Source: Streptomyces sp. NBRC 110611
Lineage (GTDB): Bacteria > Actinomycetota > Actinomycetes > Streptomycetales > Streptomycetaceae
Length of the DNA stretch: 64,000 nucleotides
Assembly: GCF_001590865.1 (NCBI RefSeq)
Contig: NZ_BBUY01000001.1
Coordinates: forward strand, 156,766-220,765
Reading direction: 5' to 3'
This document shows positions 54,685 to 63,045 of this stretch, piece by piece. The position numbers and the translations under genes are program-made. Each line of letters starts with the position of its first letter. Within the stretch, counting starts at the first letter, position 1. The notes under the pieces are model-generated. The model was not told where the DNA came from, ran no database searches, and was given only the letters and a program-made list of their open reading frames with translations.

Positions 54685-55430
54685 CCGTGACGGACACGCG
54701 CCCCACCGGCCAAATCCGTTCTCTGGCACTGGAGATCACCGGCCAGTGTCAGAACACCTGCACCTCACACTGCTACGCCAAGTCCGGTCCGCACGGCAGC
54801 CACGGCACCATGCGCCGCGAGGACTGGTTCGCGCTCCTGGACCAGGCAGCCGGGCTTGGCGTGGCCATGGTCCAGTACATCGGCGGCGAACCCACCCTGC
54901 ACCCTCACCTCCCGCAGCTCATCGACCGCGCACTGAGCCTCGGCATGCGTGTAGAAGTTTTCAGCAACCTCGTGCATGTACGCCCGTCGATGTGGCAGGC
55001 CTTCAACCGGCCCGGAGTGTCCCTGGCCACCTCGTACTACAGCAACGACGCGGCCGAGCATGAGCGGATCACCGGCGGGCGCGGCTCCTATGCCCGCACG
55101 AAGGCGAACATCGCCGAGCTGTGCGGCCGGTGCGGTGGCGACCGGGCCGCAATCAATCCGGACGGCATCGTGACCCCGTGCGTGATGTCCCGATGGCTGA
55201 CGGCCGGAACCGTCCGGACTCACAGCCTGGCCGAGGTCCTCACCGGACCTGAGTGGGCTGACCGTATGGCCGTCATCCCTCGTCGCAGTGGCGGCTGTGT
55301 GCCGGACTCGTGCACGCCACGCGAGGACTCGTGCCAGCCCTCTCCGGGCATCGTGACGGCCTGCAACCCCGACAACGACAGTGCAGACTGCGCGCCGGCG
55401 GAGACCGAAGCCTGCGACCCCGCTTTCTGA
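54681..55430 (+). CDS. radical SAM/SPASM-like protein, apparently internally deleted
   Basis: A 249-residue radical SAM protein with ITGQCQNTCTSHCYAKSGP (cluster cysteines, read as CX3CX3C), YIGGEPTLHPHLPQLI, and a SPASM-like Cys-rich C-terminus (LCGRCGGDRAAINPDGIVTP, then CVMSRW, and several CxxxxC). Relatives I know are about 310-380 residues. Here SYARTKANIAE joins directly to LCGRCGG, missing the usual later half of the barrel (about 60 residues). Activity is doubtful. GTG start with AAGGA ten bases upstream, overlapping the previous gene. Confidence 0.75.
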   Translation: MTVTDTRPTGQIRSLALEITGQCQNTCTSHCYAKSGPHGSHGTMRREDWFALLDQAAGLGVAMVQYIGGEPTLHPHLPQLIDRALSLGMRVEVFSNLVHVRPSMWQAFNRPGVSLATSYYSNDAAEHERITGGRGSYARTKANIAELCGRCGGDRAAINPDGIVTPCVMSRWLTAGTVRTHSLAEVLTGPEWADRMAVIPRRSGGCVPDSCTPREDSCQPSPGIVTACNPDNDSADCAPAETEACDPAF

Positions 55431-55443
55431 GGAGGTGCCCGTC

Positions 55444-56438
55444 ATGGATTGGGAGAGGCACGCCTGTCGCCTGGCGGCTGATACCGTCCGGCCCGAATCG
55501 CACTGGTACGGACCGCTGGCCGCTACCCCTCGACATGTGTTTGTGCCGCGCTGGTGGGTGAGCCACAGCGGCCTATGGACGCTGCGGGACGGACCGGCCG
55601 AACCCCAAGCGTGGATGCGCGCGGCCTACGGCAACCGCACGCTCGTCACGCGCGTGGGGCCTCTGCACGCCGACGACGCCGACCCCGGCACCGAGACCGT
55701 TGCCGGACTCCCCACCTCCTCCAGCACCCTGCCGGGTCTGGTCGTCACCATGTACCGGCACGCGGTGATCAGCGATGAGTCGGATGTGTTGGTGACCACC
55801 GGCTCCGGATATGGCACCGCGCTCGCCTGCCGGCGTCTGTGCGACAAGCGTGTGACGAGCATCGACGTGGACCCCGTCCTCGTGGAGAAAGCCGGCGGCC
55901 GGCTCGAATCGAGACCACCCTCGCGGACACGGGATTGATCGTCACAGCGGACAAGACTCCCGACGGCGGCGCCACGGGCCGGGTGGAGTGGGACCGCGCC
56001 GGTTTCATGCGCACCCGTGCCGGTGACGACTACCCCAACAGCCTCTCCGCGCAGTTCGAAGCGATCCACGACGCCGAGGGCGAGCGCATCACCACCGGCC
56101 GTTACCCGGTCCTCGACGTGCGCGAAGCCTGGGACGTCTGGTCGATGCTCTCTCTCACCACGCCCGGGATCGAACACCGCTATGCGGAAGGAGAGGACCG
56201 GCGGCGCACGGCATGGATGGTGCACGCCGACGGATCTTGGGCCCGCGCGGAGGGACGCTGGATCGACCCGCCCACCGTGCATCAGGGTGGACCCCGCCGC
56301 CTGTGGGACGAACTGGAGCGCATCCGGCACAGGCTCAATGCCGAGGGCGGGCTACCGGTATACGGCGCGCACGTCCGGATTGACCCGGACGGCACCACAC
56401 GCCTCAAGCGCGGTGCCTGGTCTGTAGCTTTCGCCTGA
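55444..56438 (+). pseudogene. broken PCMT-like methyltransferase
   Basis: ATG at 55444 (GAGGAGGT seven bases upstream) begins an intact N-terminal half of a protein-isoaspartate-methyltransferase-like enzyme with the SAM motif VLVTTGSGYGTALACRRL. After VEKAGGRL at about 55900 the frame runs into a stop at 55938. From 55908 another frame carries the C-terminal half (TTLADTGLIVTADKTPD to RLKRGAWSVAFA, ending 56438). About 60 residues between the halves are missing, and the joint CTCGAATCGAGACC shows a small TCGA duplication. Repeat-mediated deletion plus frameshift is the simplest reading. Confidence 0.8.
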
Positions 56439-56476
56439 CCGCCGCGCCCGGCTCACGGCGGGCGCGGCGGTCAGGC
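56433..56476. terminator. bidirectional terminator
   Basis: Perfect 18-bp stem (arms 56433-56450 and 56459-56476, GCCTGACCGCCGCGCCCG and its complement) with an 8-base loop, between the methyltransferase remnant and the convergent citrate synthase gene. Confidence 0.9.
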
Positions 56477-56495
56477 GCAAGCGGTGAGCCGGCGG

Positions 56496-57599
56496 TCAGC
56501 TGCCGGTGAGGGAGTCGTAGCCGTCGATCTCGTGGGGGCTGCGTGCTGCCGGGCCCACGTAGCGGGCGGACGGGCGGACCAGGCGGCCCGTGCGCTTCTG
56601 CTCCAGAATGTGGGCGCTCCAGCCGGCCGTGCGGGCGCAGGTGAACATGGAGGTGAACATGTGTGCCGGGACCTCCGCGAAGTCCAGGACGATGGCCGCC
56701 CAGAATTCGACGTTGGTGGCGAGTACGCGGTCCGGGCGGCGGTTGTGCAGCTCCTCCAGCGCAGCCTTCTCCAGGGCCTCGGCGACCTCGAAGCGCGGGG
56801 CGGCCAGCTCCTTGGCGGTGCGGCGCAGCACCCGTGCCCGCGGGTCCTCGGCCCGGTAGACGCGGTGGCCGAAGCCCATCAGCCGCTCGCCCTGGTCCAG
56901 CGCCTTGCGGACGTAGGCGGCGGCGTCGCCGGTGCGCTCGATCTCCTCGATCATGCCGAGGACGCGGGACGGCGCGCCGCCGTGCAGGGGGCCGGACATG
57001 GCGCCCACCGCGCCGGAGAGCGCGGCGGCGACGTCGGCGCCCGTGGAGGCGATGACGCGGGCCGTGAAGGTGGAGGCGTTCATGCCGTGCTCGGCGGCCG
57101 AGGTCCAGTACGCGTCGACGGCCTTGACGTGCTTGGGGTCGGGCTCGCCGCGCCAGCGCTTCATGAAGCGCTCGACGACGGTCCCGGCCTTGTCGATCTC
57201 CTTCTGCGGGACCATCGGCAGGCCCTGTCCGCGTGCCGACTGGGCGACGTACGACAGCGCCATGACGGCGGCCCGGGCGAGGTTGTCGCGGGCGGTCTCC
57301 TCGTCGATGTCCAGCAGCGGTTTCAGGCCCCATACGGGGGCGAGCATGGCGAGCGCGGACTGGACGTCGACGCGGATGTCGCCGGAGTGGACGGGGATGG
57401 GGAACGGCTCGGCGGGCGGCAGGCCGGGGTTGAACGCTCCATCGACCAGCAGTCCCCAGACGTTCCCGAAGGACACGTGCCCGACGAGATCTTCGATGTC
57501 GACCCCGCGGTAGCGGAGCGCGCCGCCTTCCTTATCCGGTTCGGCGATCTCCGTCTCGAACGCGACGATTCCCTCGAGTCCGGGTACGAAGTCGGACAT
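56496..57599 (-). CDS. citrate synthase 2
   Basis: A 367-residue citrate synthase of the shorter bacterial type 2, condensing acetyl-CoA with oxaloacetate (or propionyl-CoA in methylcitrate synthases). Catalytic histidines lie in GPLHGGAPSRVL and GFGHRVYRAEDPRA, and the aspartate region in LDFAEVPAHMFTSMF. The protein is full length, with RYRGVDIEDLVGHVSFGNVW near the N-terminus. It is divergent from pdxH, the conserved Streptomyces arrangement. Confidence 0.92.
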   Translation of the reverse strand: MSDFVPGLEGIVAFETEIAEPDKEGGALRYRGVDIEDLVGHVSFGNVWGLLVDGAFNPGLPPAEPFPIPVHSGDIRVDVQSALAMLAPVWGLKPLLDIDEETARDNLARAAVMALSYVAQSARGQGLPMVPQKEIDKAGTVVERFMKRWRGEPDPKHVKAVDAYWTSAAEHGMNASTFTARVIASTGADVAAALSGAVGAMSGPLHGGAPSRVLGMIEEIERTGDAAAYVRKALDQGERLMGFGHRVYRAEDPRARVLRRTAKELAAPRFEVAEALEKAALEELHNRRPDRVLATNVEFWAAIVLDFAEVPAHMFTSMFTCARTAGWSAHILEQKRTGRLVRPSARYVGPAARSPHEIDGYDSLTGS

Positions 57600-58047
57600 C
57601 AGGCGGCTCCTCAGAATGGGGACGGCAGCGGGTCCGTGACCGGCCGCCGTGCGGTCGAGTGGTGTGCGGTGCCGACGCGGTTACGCGGCTGCGCCGGGCA
57701 GCTCGCGGTCCGTGCCGGTCACCCCGGTGATGCCCCGCCAGGGCATGGGTCACGCGATGGGCCGTGCTCGCGGTGGGTCGGGCCGCGGGCGGCGGATGTG
57801 GTGGTGCGGTGCGGCGCTGTGCACCGCGGTACTCGGGCCGCGGACCGGACGGCACACGGTACCTGTCCCTGTCAGGACACCACAGTGGGTCGGCCATGAT
57901 TCTGGCGGGTCCCTCCACCTGCGGGGAAGCGTGACATCCGGCACACCGGTCGATTTGCCGACGGGAGGGTTACACCAGGTCGACGGGGGGCAGGCTTTTG
58001 CGCCAACCCGGCTGACCGGGCCGGTGGTGATGTTGCAAGATGAGGCC
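57600..58047. other. divergent intergenic region, citrate synthase / pdxH
   Basis: No gene supported; frames on either strand are Arg/Pro/Thr-rich without ribosome sites. Near the right end a CTGACC box and a CAAGAT box, 18 bases apart, lie just before the GTG at 58048 and are a good promoter candidate for pdxH. Confidence 0.5.
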
Positions 58048-58797
58048 GTGCACCCAGCCGACGCGCCCCATGCCGAGACCCCTGATCCCTCCACCATGCG
58101 CGCGCACTACCGCGCCGAGGGACTCGCCGAGTCCGACCTCGCGGCCAGCCCGTACGACCAGTTCGCGCGCTGGTTCAAGGACGCCACGGTGGCCGGTCTG
58201 CACGAGCCGAACGCCATGGTCGTCTCGACGGCGGACGCCGCCGGGCGGCCGAGCGCGCGGACCGTGCTCCTGAAGGGGTTCGACGACCGCGGTTTCGTGT
58301 TCTTCACCAACTACCACAGCCGCAAGGGCCGTGAGCTGGCCGAAAACCCTCATATCTCCCTGGTGTTCCCCTGGCATCCGCTCTCCCGCCAGGTCGTGGT
58401 GACCGGCACCGCGGAGCGCATCGGGCGGGACGAGACCGCGGCGTACTTCCGTACCCGTCCGCACGGGTCCCAGCTGGGCGCCTGGGCCAGTGAGCAGTCG
58501 GCGCCCCTGTCGTCGCGCGAGGAACTGGAGCGCGCCTACCAGGAATTGGCGGCCCGTTACCCGGAGGGCGAGCAGGTGCCGGCGCCGCCGCACTGGGGCG
58601 GTTACCGGGTCACCGCCGAGACGGTCGAGTTCTGGCAGGGGCGGCTGAACCGTCTGCACGACCGGCTGCGGTACGTCCGCCGGAGCGGCAGCGAGGCCGG
58701 GAGTGAGGGCGAGGGCAAGGCCGGGGGAGCGACTGAGGGAGCGCGCGAGGCCGAGGGCGGAGCGGTGACCTGGAGGGTGGAGCGGCTGGCGCCCTGA
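58048..58797 (+). CDS. pdxH: pyridoxamine 5'-phosphate oxidase
   Basis: A 249-residue FMN enzyme making pyridoxal 5'-phosphate. Motifs: [54 protein letters not shown] and the C-terminal [11 protein letters not shown] 58048 is chosen: a -10-like CAAGAT ends 6 bases upstream, which suggests a leaderless message; ATG 58030 is the alternative. Between YVRRSG and the conserved end lies a Gly/Glu/Ala repeat (about 212-240) not seen in the family core. Confidence 0.9.
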   Translation: MHPADAPHAETPDPSTMRAHYRAEGLAESDLAASPYDQFARWFKDATVAGLHEPNAMVVSTADAAGRPSARTVLLKGFDDRGFVFFTNYHSRKGRELAENPHISLVFPWHPLSRQVVVTGTAERIGRDETAAYFRTRPHGSQLGAWASEQSAPLSSREELERAYQELAARYPEGEQVPAPPHWGGYRVTAETVEFWQGRLNRLHDRLRYVRRSGSEAGSEGEGKAGGATEGAREAEGGAVTWRVERLAP

Positions 58798-59235
58798 GGG
58801 GCAGGGGACGGGCGGCGGCGGGGCCGCGGAGACGCAGGCGCCCCGCACGCAGACGACCCGCGGGCTGGTTCCTCCGCGCTCGGTGGCGCGAAGGGCCGGT
58901 CGGACGAACCGGCAGCCCGCGGGTCGGGTGACTGCGTGGGATTGGCCGGCTGCGCATCTGCAGTATGCGCTGGTCCGGCGCTGCACTTCGGTGAGCGACG
59001 GGCCGCTAGCCCGCAGCCACCTCACATGTCCGGTGCGAAATCATCGGCCGAACCACCTCCCTTCTCGTGTGCGCCACACGTTAGAAAAGCCGTCCGGTGC
59101 CGCACAACCGAATTTTTCCGGGAGCTCCGGGACTCCGGGAGCAACGATTTCCGCGAATCGGGTGTGGGGTGGGTCACGTTCCAGTTGAATGTGGCCCGGG
59201 TGGAGCACGTACGGCCGCGTTCGTGAGGAGTGCCT
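58798..59235. other. intergenic region upstream of the PAS sensor
   Basis: No gene supported. AT-richer stretches at 59085-59120 may hold the promoter. A short repeat of CCGGGAGCTCCGGGACTCC type lies at about 59119-59141. Confidence 0.4.
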
Positions 59236-60774
59236 GTGACTGCTTCGTCGCCTTCTTCCGGACTGTCCGGCTCTTCGGCACCGGCCCGCCGCACCGGCGA
59301 CGAGGCCGACGACTCCGGACTCCTCGCCGCTCTCCTGGACGGTATGGACGCCGCCCTGATGGCCTTCGCCGCGGACGGCACGGTCACCCACTGGAACCAC
59401 GAGGCCGAGCGCATCCTGGGCTGGACCCCCGCCGAGGCCGTCGGCCGTACGGGGCTGACCGGCTGGGCCGTCCGGAAGGAGGACGCCCACGGCATCGAGG
59501 CGGCGCTCGCGGCCGCGATGCGCTCCCCGGGCCGCCAGGTCCACGAGTTCGCCCTGCTGACCAAGGACGGCCACCGGGTGCTCGTCCGCACCCAGTCCTC
59601 CGCCGTCCGCGCCCCCGGAGGCCGCGTCGCGGGCGTGTACTGCGCCTTCAGCGAGGTGCACACCCAGCTGGACCTGGAGCGGTCGGTCGCGCTCAGCGAG
59701 GCGCTCTTCGAGGACGCCTCCTGGGGCGTGGTCCTGGTCGACGTGGACCTGCGCCCCGCCCTCGTCAACGCCCGTGCCGCCCACACCCTGGGCGTGGGCC
59801 GTACCGCCCTGCTGGGCTGTCCGCTGGGAGATCTGCTGGCGGAGGGGGCCGAGGAGCTGGAGTGCGTACTGCAGCACGTCCTCGCCGGGGGCGCGCCGCC
59901 GGCCGCCGCCGAGCTGTGGGTGACGCTGCGCTCCGAGGAGGCCGGGCCGTCGCGCCGGTGCTGGCGCAGCGGATTCGTCCGGCTGGCCTCGCCGCTCGCG
60001 GAGGAGCCGGTGCCGCTGGGCGTCGCCTGGCTCTTCCAGGACGTCACGGAGGCCAAGCGCGCCGAGCGGGAGGGCGCCCTGGTGCGCTTCCGGGCACATC
60101 AGCTCCACCGTGCCGGCCGGGCGGCCGCGGAGTGCCCGGATCCGGCCGAGGCCGCCGCCGTTCATCTGGACTTCGCCCTGGCGGGCTTCGCCGACCACGG
60201 TCTGGTCGACCTGGCGGCGAAGTCCGCGTCGGCGCCGTACGGGGCGATCGCGGGGGACGGCACGCACGGCGACGCGCACGGCGATGCGTACGGTGACGCG
60301 TACGGCGAGGGGGACGACGACGGGTGCGGGGCGGTCGAGGGGGAGAGCTCCGGCGCTGCCGGTACGGGGGTGACGGGCTGCGGCCTGGTACGGAAGCTGG
60401 CCTCACCGGTCGGCGTGCCCGGCCCCTCCGAGGCGTTCGCGGCGACCGGCCTCCCCGTGCCGTACGCGCCGGGCCATCCGGCCTTCCAGGCGTACCGGCG
60501 GCGCGGTCCGGTGCGCAGCAGCGCCGGGCTCGCCCCGGCCGAGGGCTGGGCGGCGGCCCGTAACTGGCCGGACGGAACCGTGCACGGCCTGTGTGTGGTG
60601 CTGCGCAGCCGCGGCCGGACGCTCGGTGTGCTGACCTTCCTGCGGTCGCCGGCGCGCCGGCCCTTCGACCGCGCGGACGCGGACTACGCGGAGGAGGTCG
60701 CGGCCCGGATCGCCGCGGCCCTGGATCTCGCGGGCGCGGCGCCGGCCGGGCGGCGCGGCCAGGCGCCGGGCTGA
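59236..60774 (+). CDS. PAS-domain signalling protein
   Basis: A 512-residue soluble protein with two PAS-like domains: one at about 28-145 (LLDGMDAALMAFAADGTVTH, WNHEAERILGWTPAEAVG) and one at about 150-275 (FEDASWGVVLVDVDLRPALV). The C-terminal half resembles a GAF-type domain (about 430-500). No kinase or phosphatase domain follows. Residues about 337-360 are a repeat (HGDAHGDAYGDAYGEG) encoded by 12-base DNA repeats. GTG 59236 has GAGGAG five bases upstream. Confidence 0.8.
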   Translation: MTASSPSSGLSGSSAPARRTGDEADDSGLLAALLDGMDAALMAFAADGTVTHWNHEAERILGWTPAEAVGRTGLTGWAVRKEDAHGIEAALAAAMRSPGRQVHEFALLTKDGHRVLVRTQSSAVRAPGGRVAGVYCAFSEVHTQLDLERSVALSEALFEDASWGVVLVDVDLRPALVNARAAHTLGVGRTALLGCPLGDLLAEGAEELECVLQHVLAGGAPPAAAELWVTLRSEEAGPSRRCWRSGFVRLASPLAEEPVPLGVAWLFQDVTEAKRAEREGALVRFRAHQLHRAGRAAAECPDPAEAAAVHLDFALAGFADHGLVDLAAKSASAPYGAIAGDGTHGDAHGDAYGDAYGEGDDDGCGAVEGESSGAAGTGVTGCGLVRKLASPVGVPGPSEAFAATGLPVPYAPGHPAFQAYRRRGPVRSSAGLAPAEGWAAARNWPDGTVHGLCVVLRSRGRTLGVLTFLRSPARRPFDRADADYAEEVAARIAAALDLAGAAPAGRRGQAPG

Positions 60775-60810
60775 CGGCTGTTCCGGCTTTCGGGCCGATG
60801 GGGGGCGCGC

Positions 60811-60858
60811 GGTGCGGTGTCACGGGGTTCGGTGTCACGTGGTGCGGCGTCACGTGCG
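60811..60858. repeat. GGTGCGGTGTCACG-type direct repeats
   Basis: Three imperfect copies of a unit with core GTGTCACGTGG between the convergent PAS and SIS genes, the last reaching the SIS stop codon. They contain CACGTG-like symmetry and may act as a terminator region. Confidence 0.55.
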
Positions 60859-61617
60859 GTAGAAGATCCGGTCCGCGTACTCGCGCATCACCTCGGCGTT
60901 CCAGTCGTGCCCGCCGTCGACGTTGCCGGAGCGCAGCAGCGGCGGTTCGATGCCCCGCTCGGCGAGCGTGCCGGCCGCCGTCGCCACCACCGCCTGCATG
61001 ATCGCGCTGGTGATGACCGTGGAGGCGGGGCCGAACGGCGCGCCGATGCCCGGCAGCGTCAGCTCCGCGTCGCCGACCGGGATCCGGCTGTCCAGGACGA
61101 GATCGCAGTGGTCCTTGAGGTAGCTGCCCGAGGCGTGCCGGGACCCGGCGGCGTCCGCGTACGCGACCGAGGTGACGCCGATGACCTTGATGCCGAGGGC
61201 CCGGGCGGTCATCGCCATCTCGACGGGCAGCGCGTTGCGCCCGGACAGCGAGATGATCACCAGTACGTCGCCGGTCCGCAGCGGGCTGGTGTCCAGCACG
61301 GCGGCGGCCAGCCCGTCCACGCGCTCCAGCGCGCTGCCGAGCGTCGCGGGCCGTACGTCGACGCCGACCACGCCCGGGACGGAGAGCAGGTTCATGACCG
61401 CCAGGCCGCCGGCGCGGTAGACGGTGTCCTGGGCGGGGAGGGAGGAGTGCCCGGCACCGAAGGAGAAGACCCGGCCGCCAGCCGCGACGGTGTCCGCGAT
61501 CAGCCGGCCGGCCGCGGTGATCCGGTCGCCCTCCTCGTCGCGGACCTGGCGCAGCAGGTCGATCGCGGCGTCGAAGTACGTCCCGGCCAGCCGGTCGCTC
61601 CGGTCGCTGTCAGCCAT
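60850..61617 (-). CDS. SIS-domain protein (UPF0309 type)
   Basis: A 255-residue sugar-isomerase-domain protein of the UPF0309 family. The phosphosugar-binding pattern is visible in GGRVFSFGAGHSSLPAQDTV and DVLVIISLSGRNALPVEMA. Such proteins bind phosphorylated sugars as isomerases or regulators; the ligand is unknown. ATG 61617 has GAGGGG nine bases upstream. Divergent from the DmdR1/IdeR gene. Confidence 0.88.
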   Translation of the reverse strand: MADSDRSDRLAGTYFDAAIDLLRQVRDEEGDRITAAGRLIADTVAAGGRVFSFGAGHSSLPAQDTVYRAGGLAVMNLLSVPGVVGVDVRPATLGSALERVDGLAAAVLDTSPLRTGDVLVIISLSGRNALPVEMAMTARALGIKVIGVTSVAYADAAGSRHASGSYLKDHCDLVLDSRIPVGDAELTLPGIGAPFGPASTVITSAIMQAVVATAAGTLAERGIEPPLLRSGNVDGGHDWNAEVMREYADRIFYRT

Positions 61618-61837
61618 GGCCGCGGGCCCCTCTCGTCGGATCACGTCGGATGTCGTCGCGTCTGCTCAGTGGCGCGGATCACGTTGCGGTCTGGACCACT
61701 GCGCTGTCAATACGGCCGTCGGATGTCCACCGATCCGGCCGTCGGGGACGCGGTACTCGGGAGAGGGGCACCCGTTGTCAGTGGAATGCGTCAGAATTGA
61801 TGGAGGGCCACCGCACCACAATCGAGGGGCAGCACGC

Positions 61838-62530
61838 ATGTCCGGACTGATCGACACCACGGAGATGTATCTCCGCACCATCCTCGAGCTGGAAGAGGAG
61901 GGTGTGGTGCCCATGCGCGCGCGCATTGCGGAGCGGCTCGAACAGAGCGGCCCGACGGTGAGCCAGACGGTCGCGCGCATGGAACGAGACGGGCTCCTGA
62001 CGGTCGCCGGCGACCGTCATCTGGAGCTGACGGAGGAAGGCCGGCGACTGGCCACGCGGGTGATGCGCAAGCACCGCCTCGCCGAGTGCCTGCTCGTCGA
62101 CGTCATCGGGCTCGAATGGGAGCAGGTGCACGCCGAGGCGTGCCGCTGGGAGCATGTGATGAGCGAGGCGGTCGAGCGCCGCGTCCTTGAGCTGCTGCGG
62201 CACCCCACGGAGTCGCCGTACGGCAACCCCATTCCGGGGCTCGCGGAGCTGGGCGAGAAGTCCGAGGTCGACCCGTTCCTGGATGCCGGCATGGTCAGCC
62301 TGATGGAGCTGGACGCCGGCGCGGACGGCAAGACGGCCGTGGTGCGCCGCATCGGCGAGCCGATCCAGGCGGACGCCCAGCTGATGTACACGCTGCGGCG
62401 GGCCGGTGTGCAGCCGGGCGCCGTGGTGAGCGTGACGGAGTCGCCGGGTGGGGTGCTGGTCGGCAGCAGTGGCGAGGCCGCCGAGCTGGACTCCGAGATC
62501 GCCTCGCATGTGTTCGTCGCCAAGCGCTGA
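61838..62530 (+). CDS. dmdR1: iron-dependent regulator of the DtxR family (DmdR1/IdeR)
   Basis: A 230-residue metalloregulator repressing siderophore and iron genes when Fe(II)-bound. N-terminal HTH (about 20-60: MRARIAERLEQSGPTVSQTV), dimer/metal domain and C-terminal SH3-like domain. Metal ligands fall at the exact DtxR numbers: Met10, Cys102, Glu105, His106 and His79, Glu83, His98. ATG with GAGGGG eight bases upstream. The symbol follows the S. coelicolor orthologue; ideR/desR are synonyms. A long open frame lies on the opposite strand. Confidence 0.93.
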   Translation: MSGLIDTTEMYLRTILELEEEGVVPMRARIAERLEQSGPTVSQTVARMERDGLLTVAGDRHLELTEEGRRLATRVMRKHRLAECLLVDVIGLEWEQVHAEACRWEHVMSEAVERRVLELLRHPTESPYGNPIPGLAELGEKSEVDPFLDAGMVSLMELDAGADGKTAVVRRIGEPIQADAQLMYTLRRAGVQPGAVVSVTESPGGVLVGSSGEAAELDSEIASHVFVAKR

Positions 62531-62550
62531 CCACTGCCCGGCCCGCCGGT

Positions 62551-62575
62551 GGTAGTCCCTTCTCATGGGGCTACC
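62551..62575. terminator. hairpin after dmdR1
   Basis: GGTAGTCCC pairs with GGGGCTACC (one G-T wobble) around a 7-base loop, 20 bases after the dmdR1 stop. Confidence 0.6.
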
Positions 62576-62746
62576 GGGCGCGGCCCTTTGGCGCGTTCGC
62601 GCATGCGCCCTTTCCGCGCGCTGCCGTAGCGCTTCCCCGGGGCCCGCTGAGCTGCGCCGACGCGCCGCTGGGCGGGCCCGGCACGTGCTTGCCCGTTGAA
62701 CGGACTTGTGCGAATCCGTGCGGTACGGCCGGTCTCGTGACACGCT

Positions 62747-62764
62747 GACGCATGGCCATGCGTC
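62747..62764. promoter_or_regulatory. 18-bp perfect palindrome
   Basis: GACGCATGGCCATGCGTC is fully self-complementary and lies alone in the region between dmdR1 and the hydrolase. A dimeric-regulator site is possible; no adjacent candidate gene is obvious. Confidence 0.4.
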
Positions 62765-62820
62765 GGCCTGTCCTTGCCAGGGAGGGGGCTCGGATGCGTC
62801 CACGGACCGTGGTGACACTC

Positions 62821-62852
62821 AGGGCCCCGGCGCTGCGAGCAGCCGGGGCCCT
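62821..62852. terminator. GC hairpin
   Basis: AGGGCCCCGGC and GCCGGGGCCCT pair perfectly over 11 bp around a 10-base loop. It is a likely second terminator before the hydrolase promoter. Confidence 0.6.
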
Positions 62853-63025
62853 GCCTCCCCATGTCCCCCGCCCCAGACCCGGAGCCCCGAGCTCTCAGGG
62901 TCTTCCCCCACAGGCCCCCTTCCCGGTAGGGCCCGCCTCCCGGCAGATGTCTCCCCGTGGTGAGCGTGGTCAATCCCTGAGCGAGGTCACTCGAACGAGG
63001 GGTGTTGCGTGCCAGAACGGTGCGT

Positions 63026-63041
63026 TCGAATAGAGGTTCGA
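63026..63041. promoter_or_regulatory. LexA-type SOS box
   Basis: TCGAATAGAGGTTCGA matches the actinobacterial LexA consensus TCGAACNNNNGTTCGA at 11 of 12 fixed positions. It ends 4 bases before the GTG start of the hydrolase gene, where bound LexA would block transcription or the start. Confidence 0.55.
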
Positions 63042-63045
63042 TAGT

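Larger units (their letters stand above)
62531..63045. other. intergenic region after dmdR1
   Basis: No gene supported. It contains hairpins at 62551 and 62821, the palindrome at 62747 and, at its right end, the SOS-box-like site at 63026. Confidence 0.5.
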
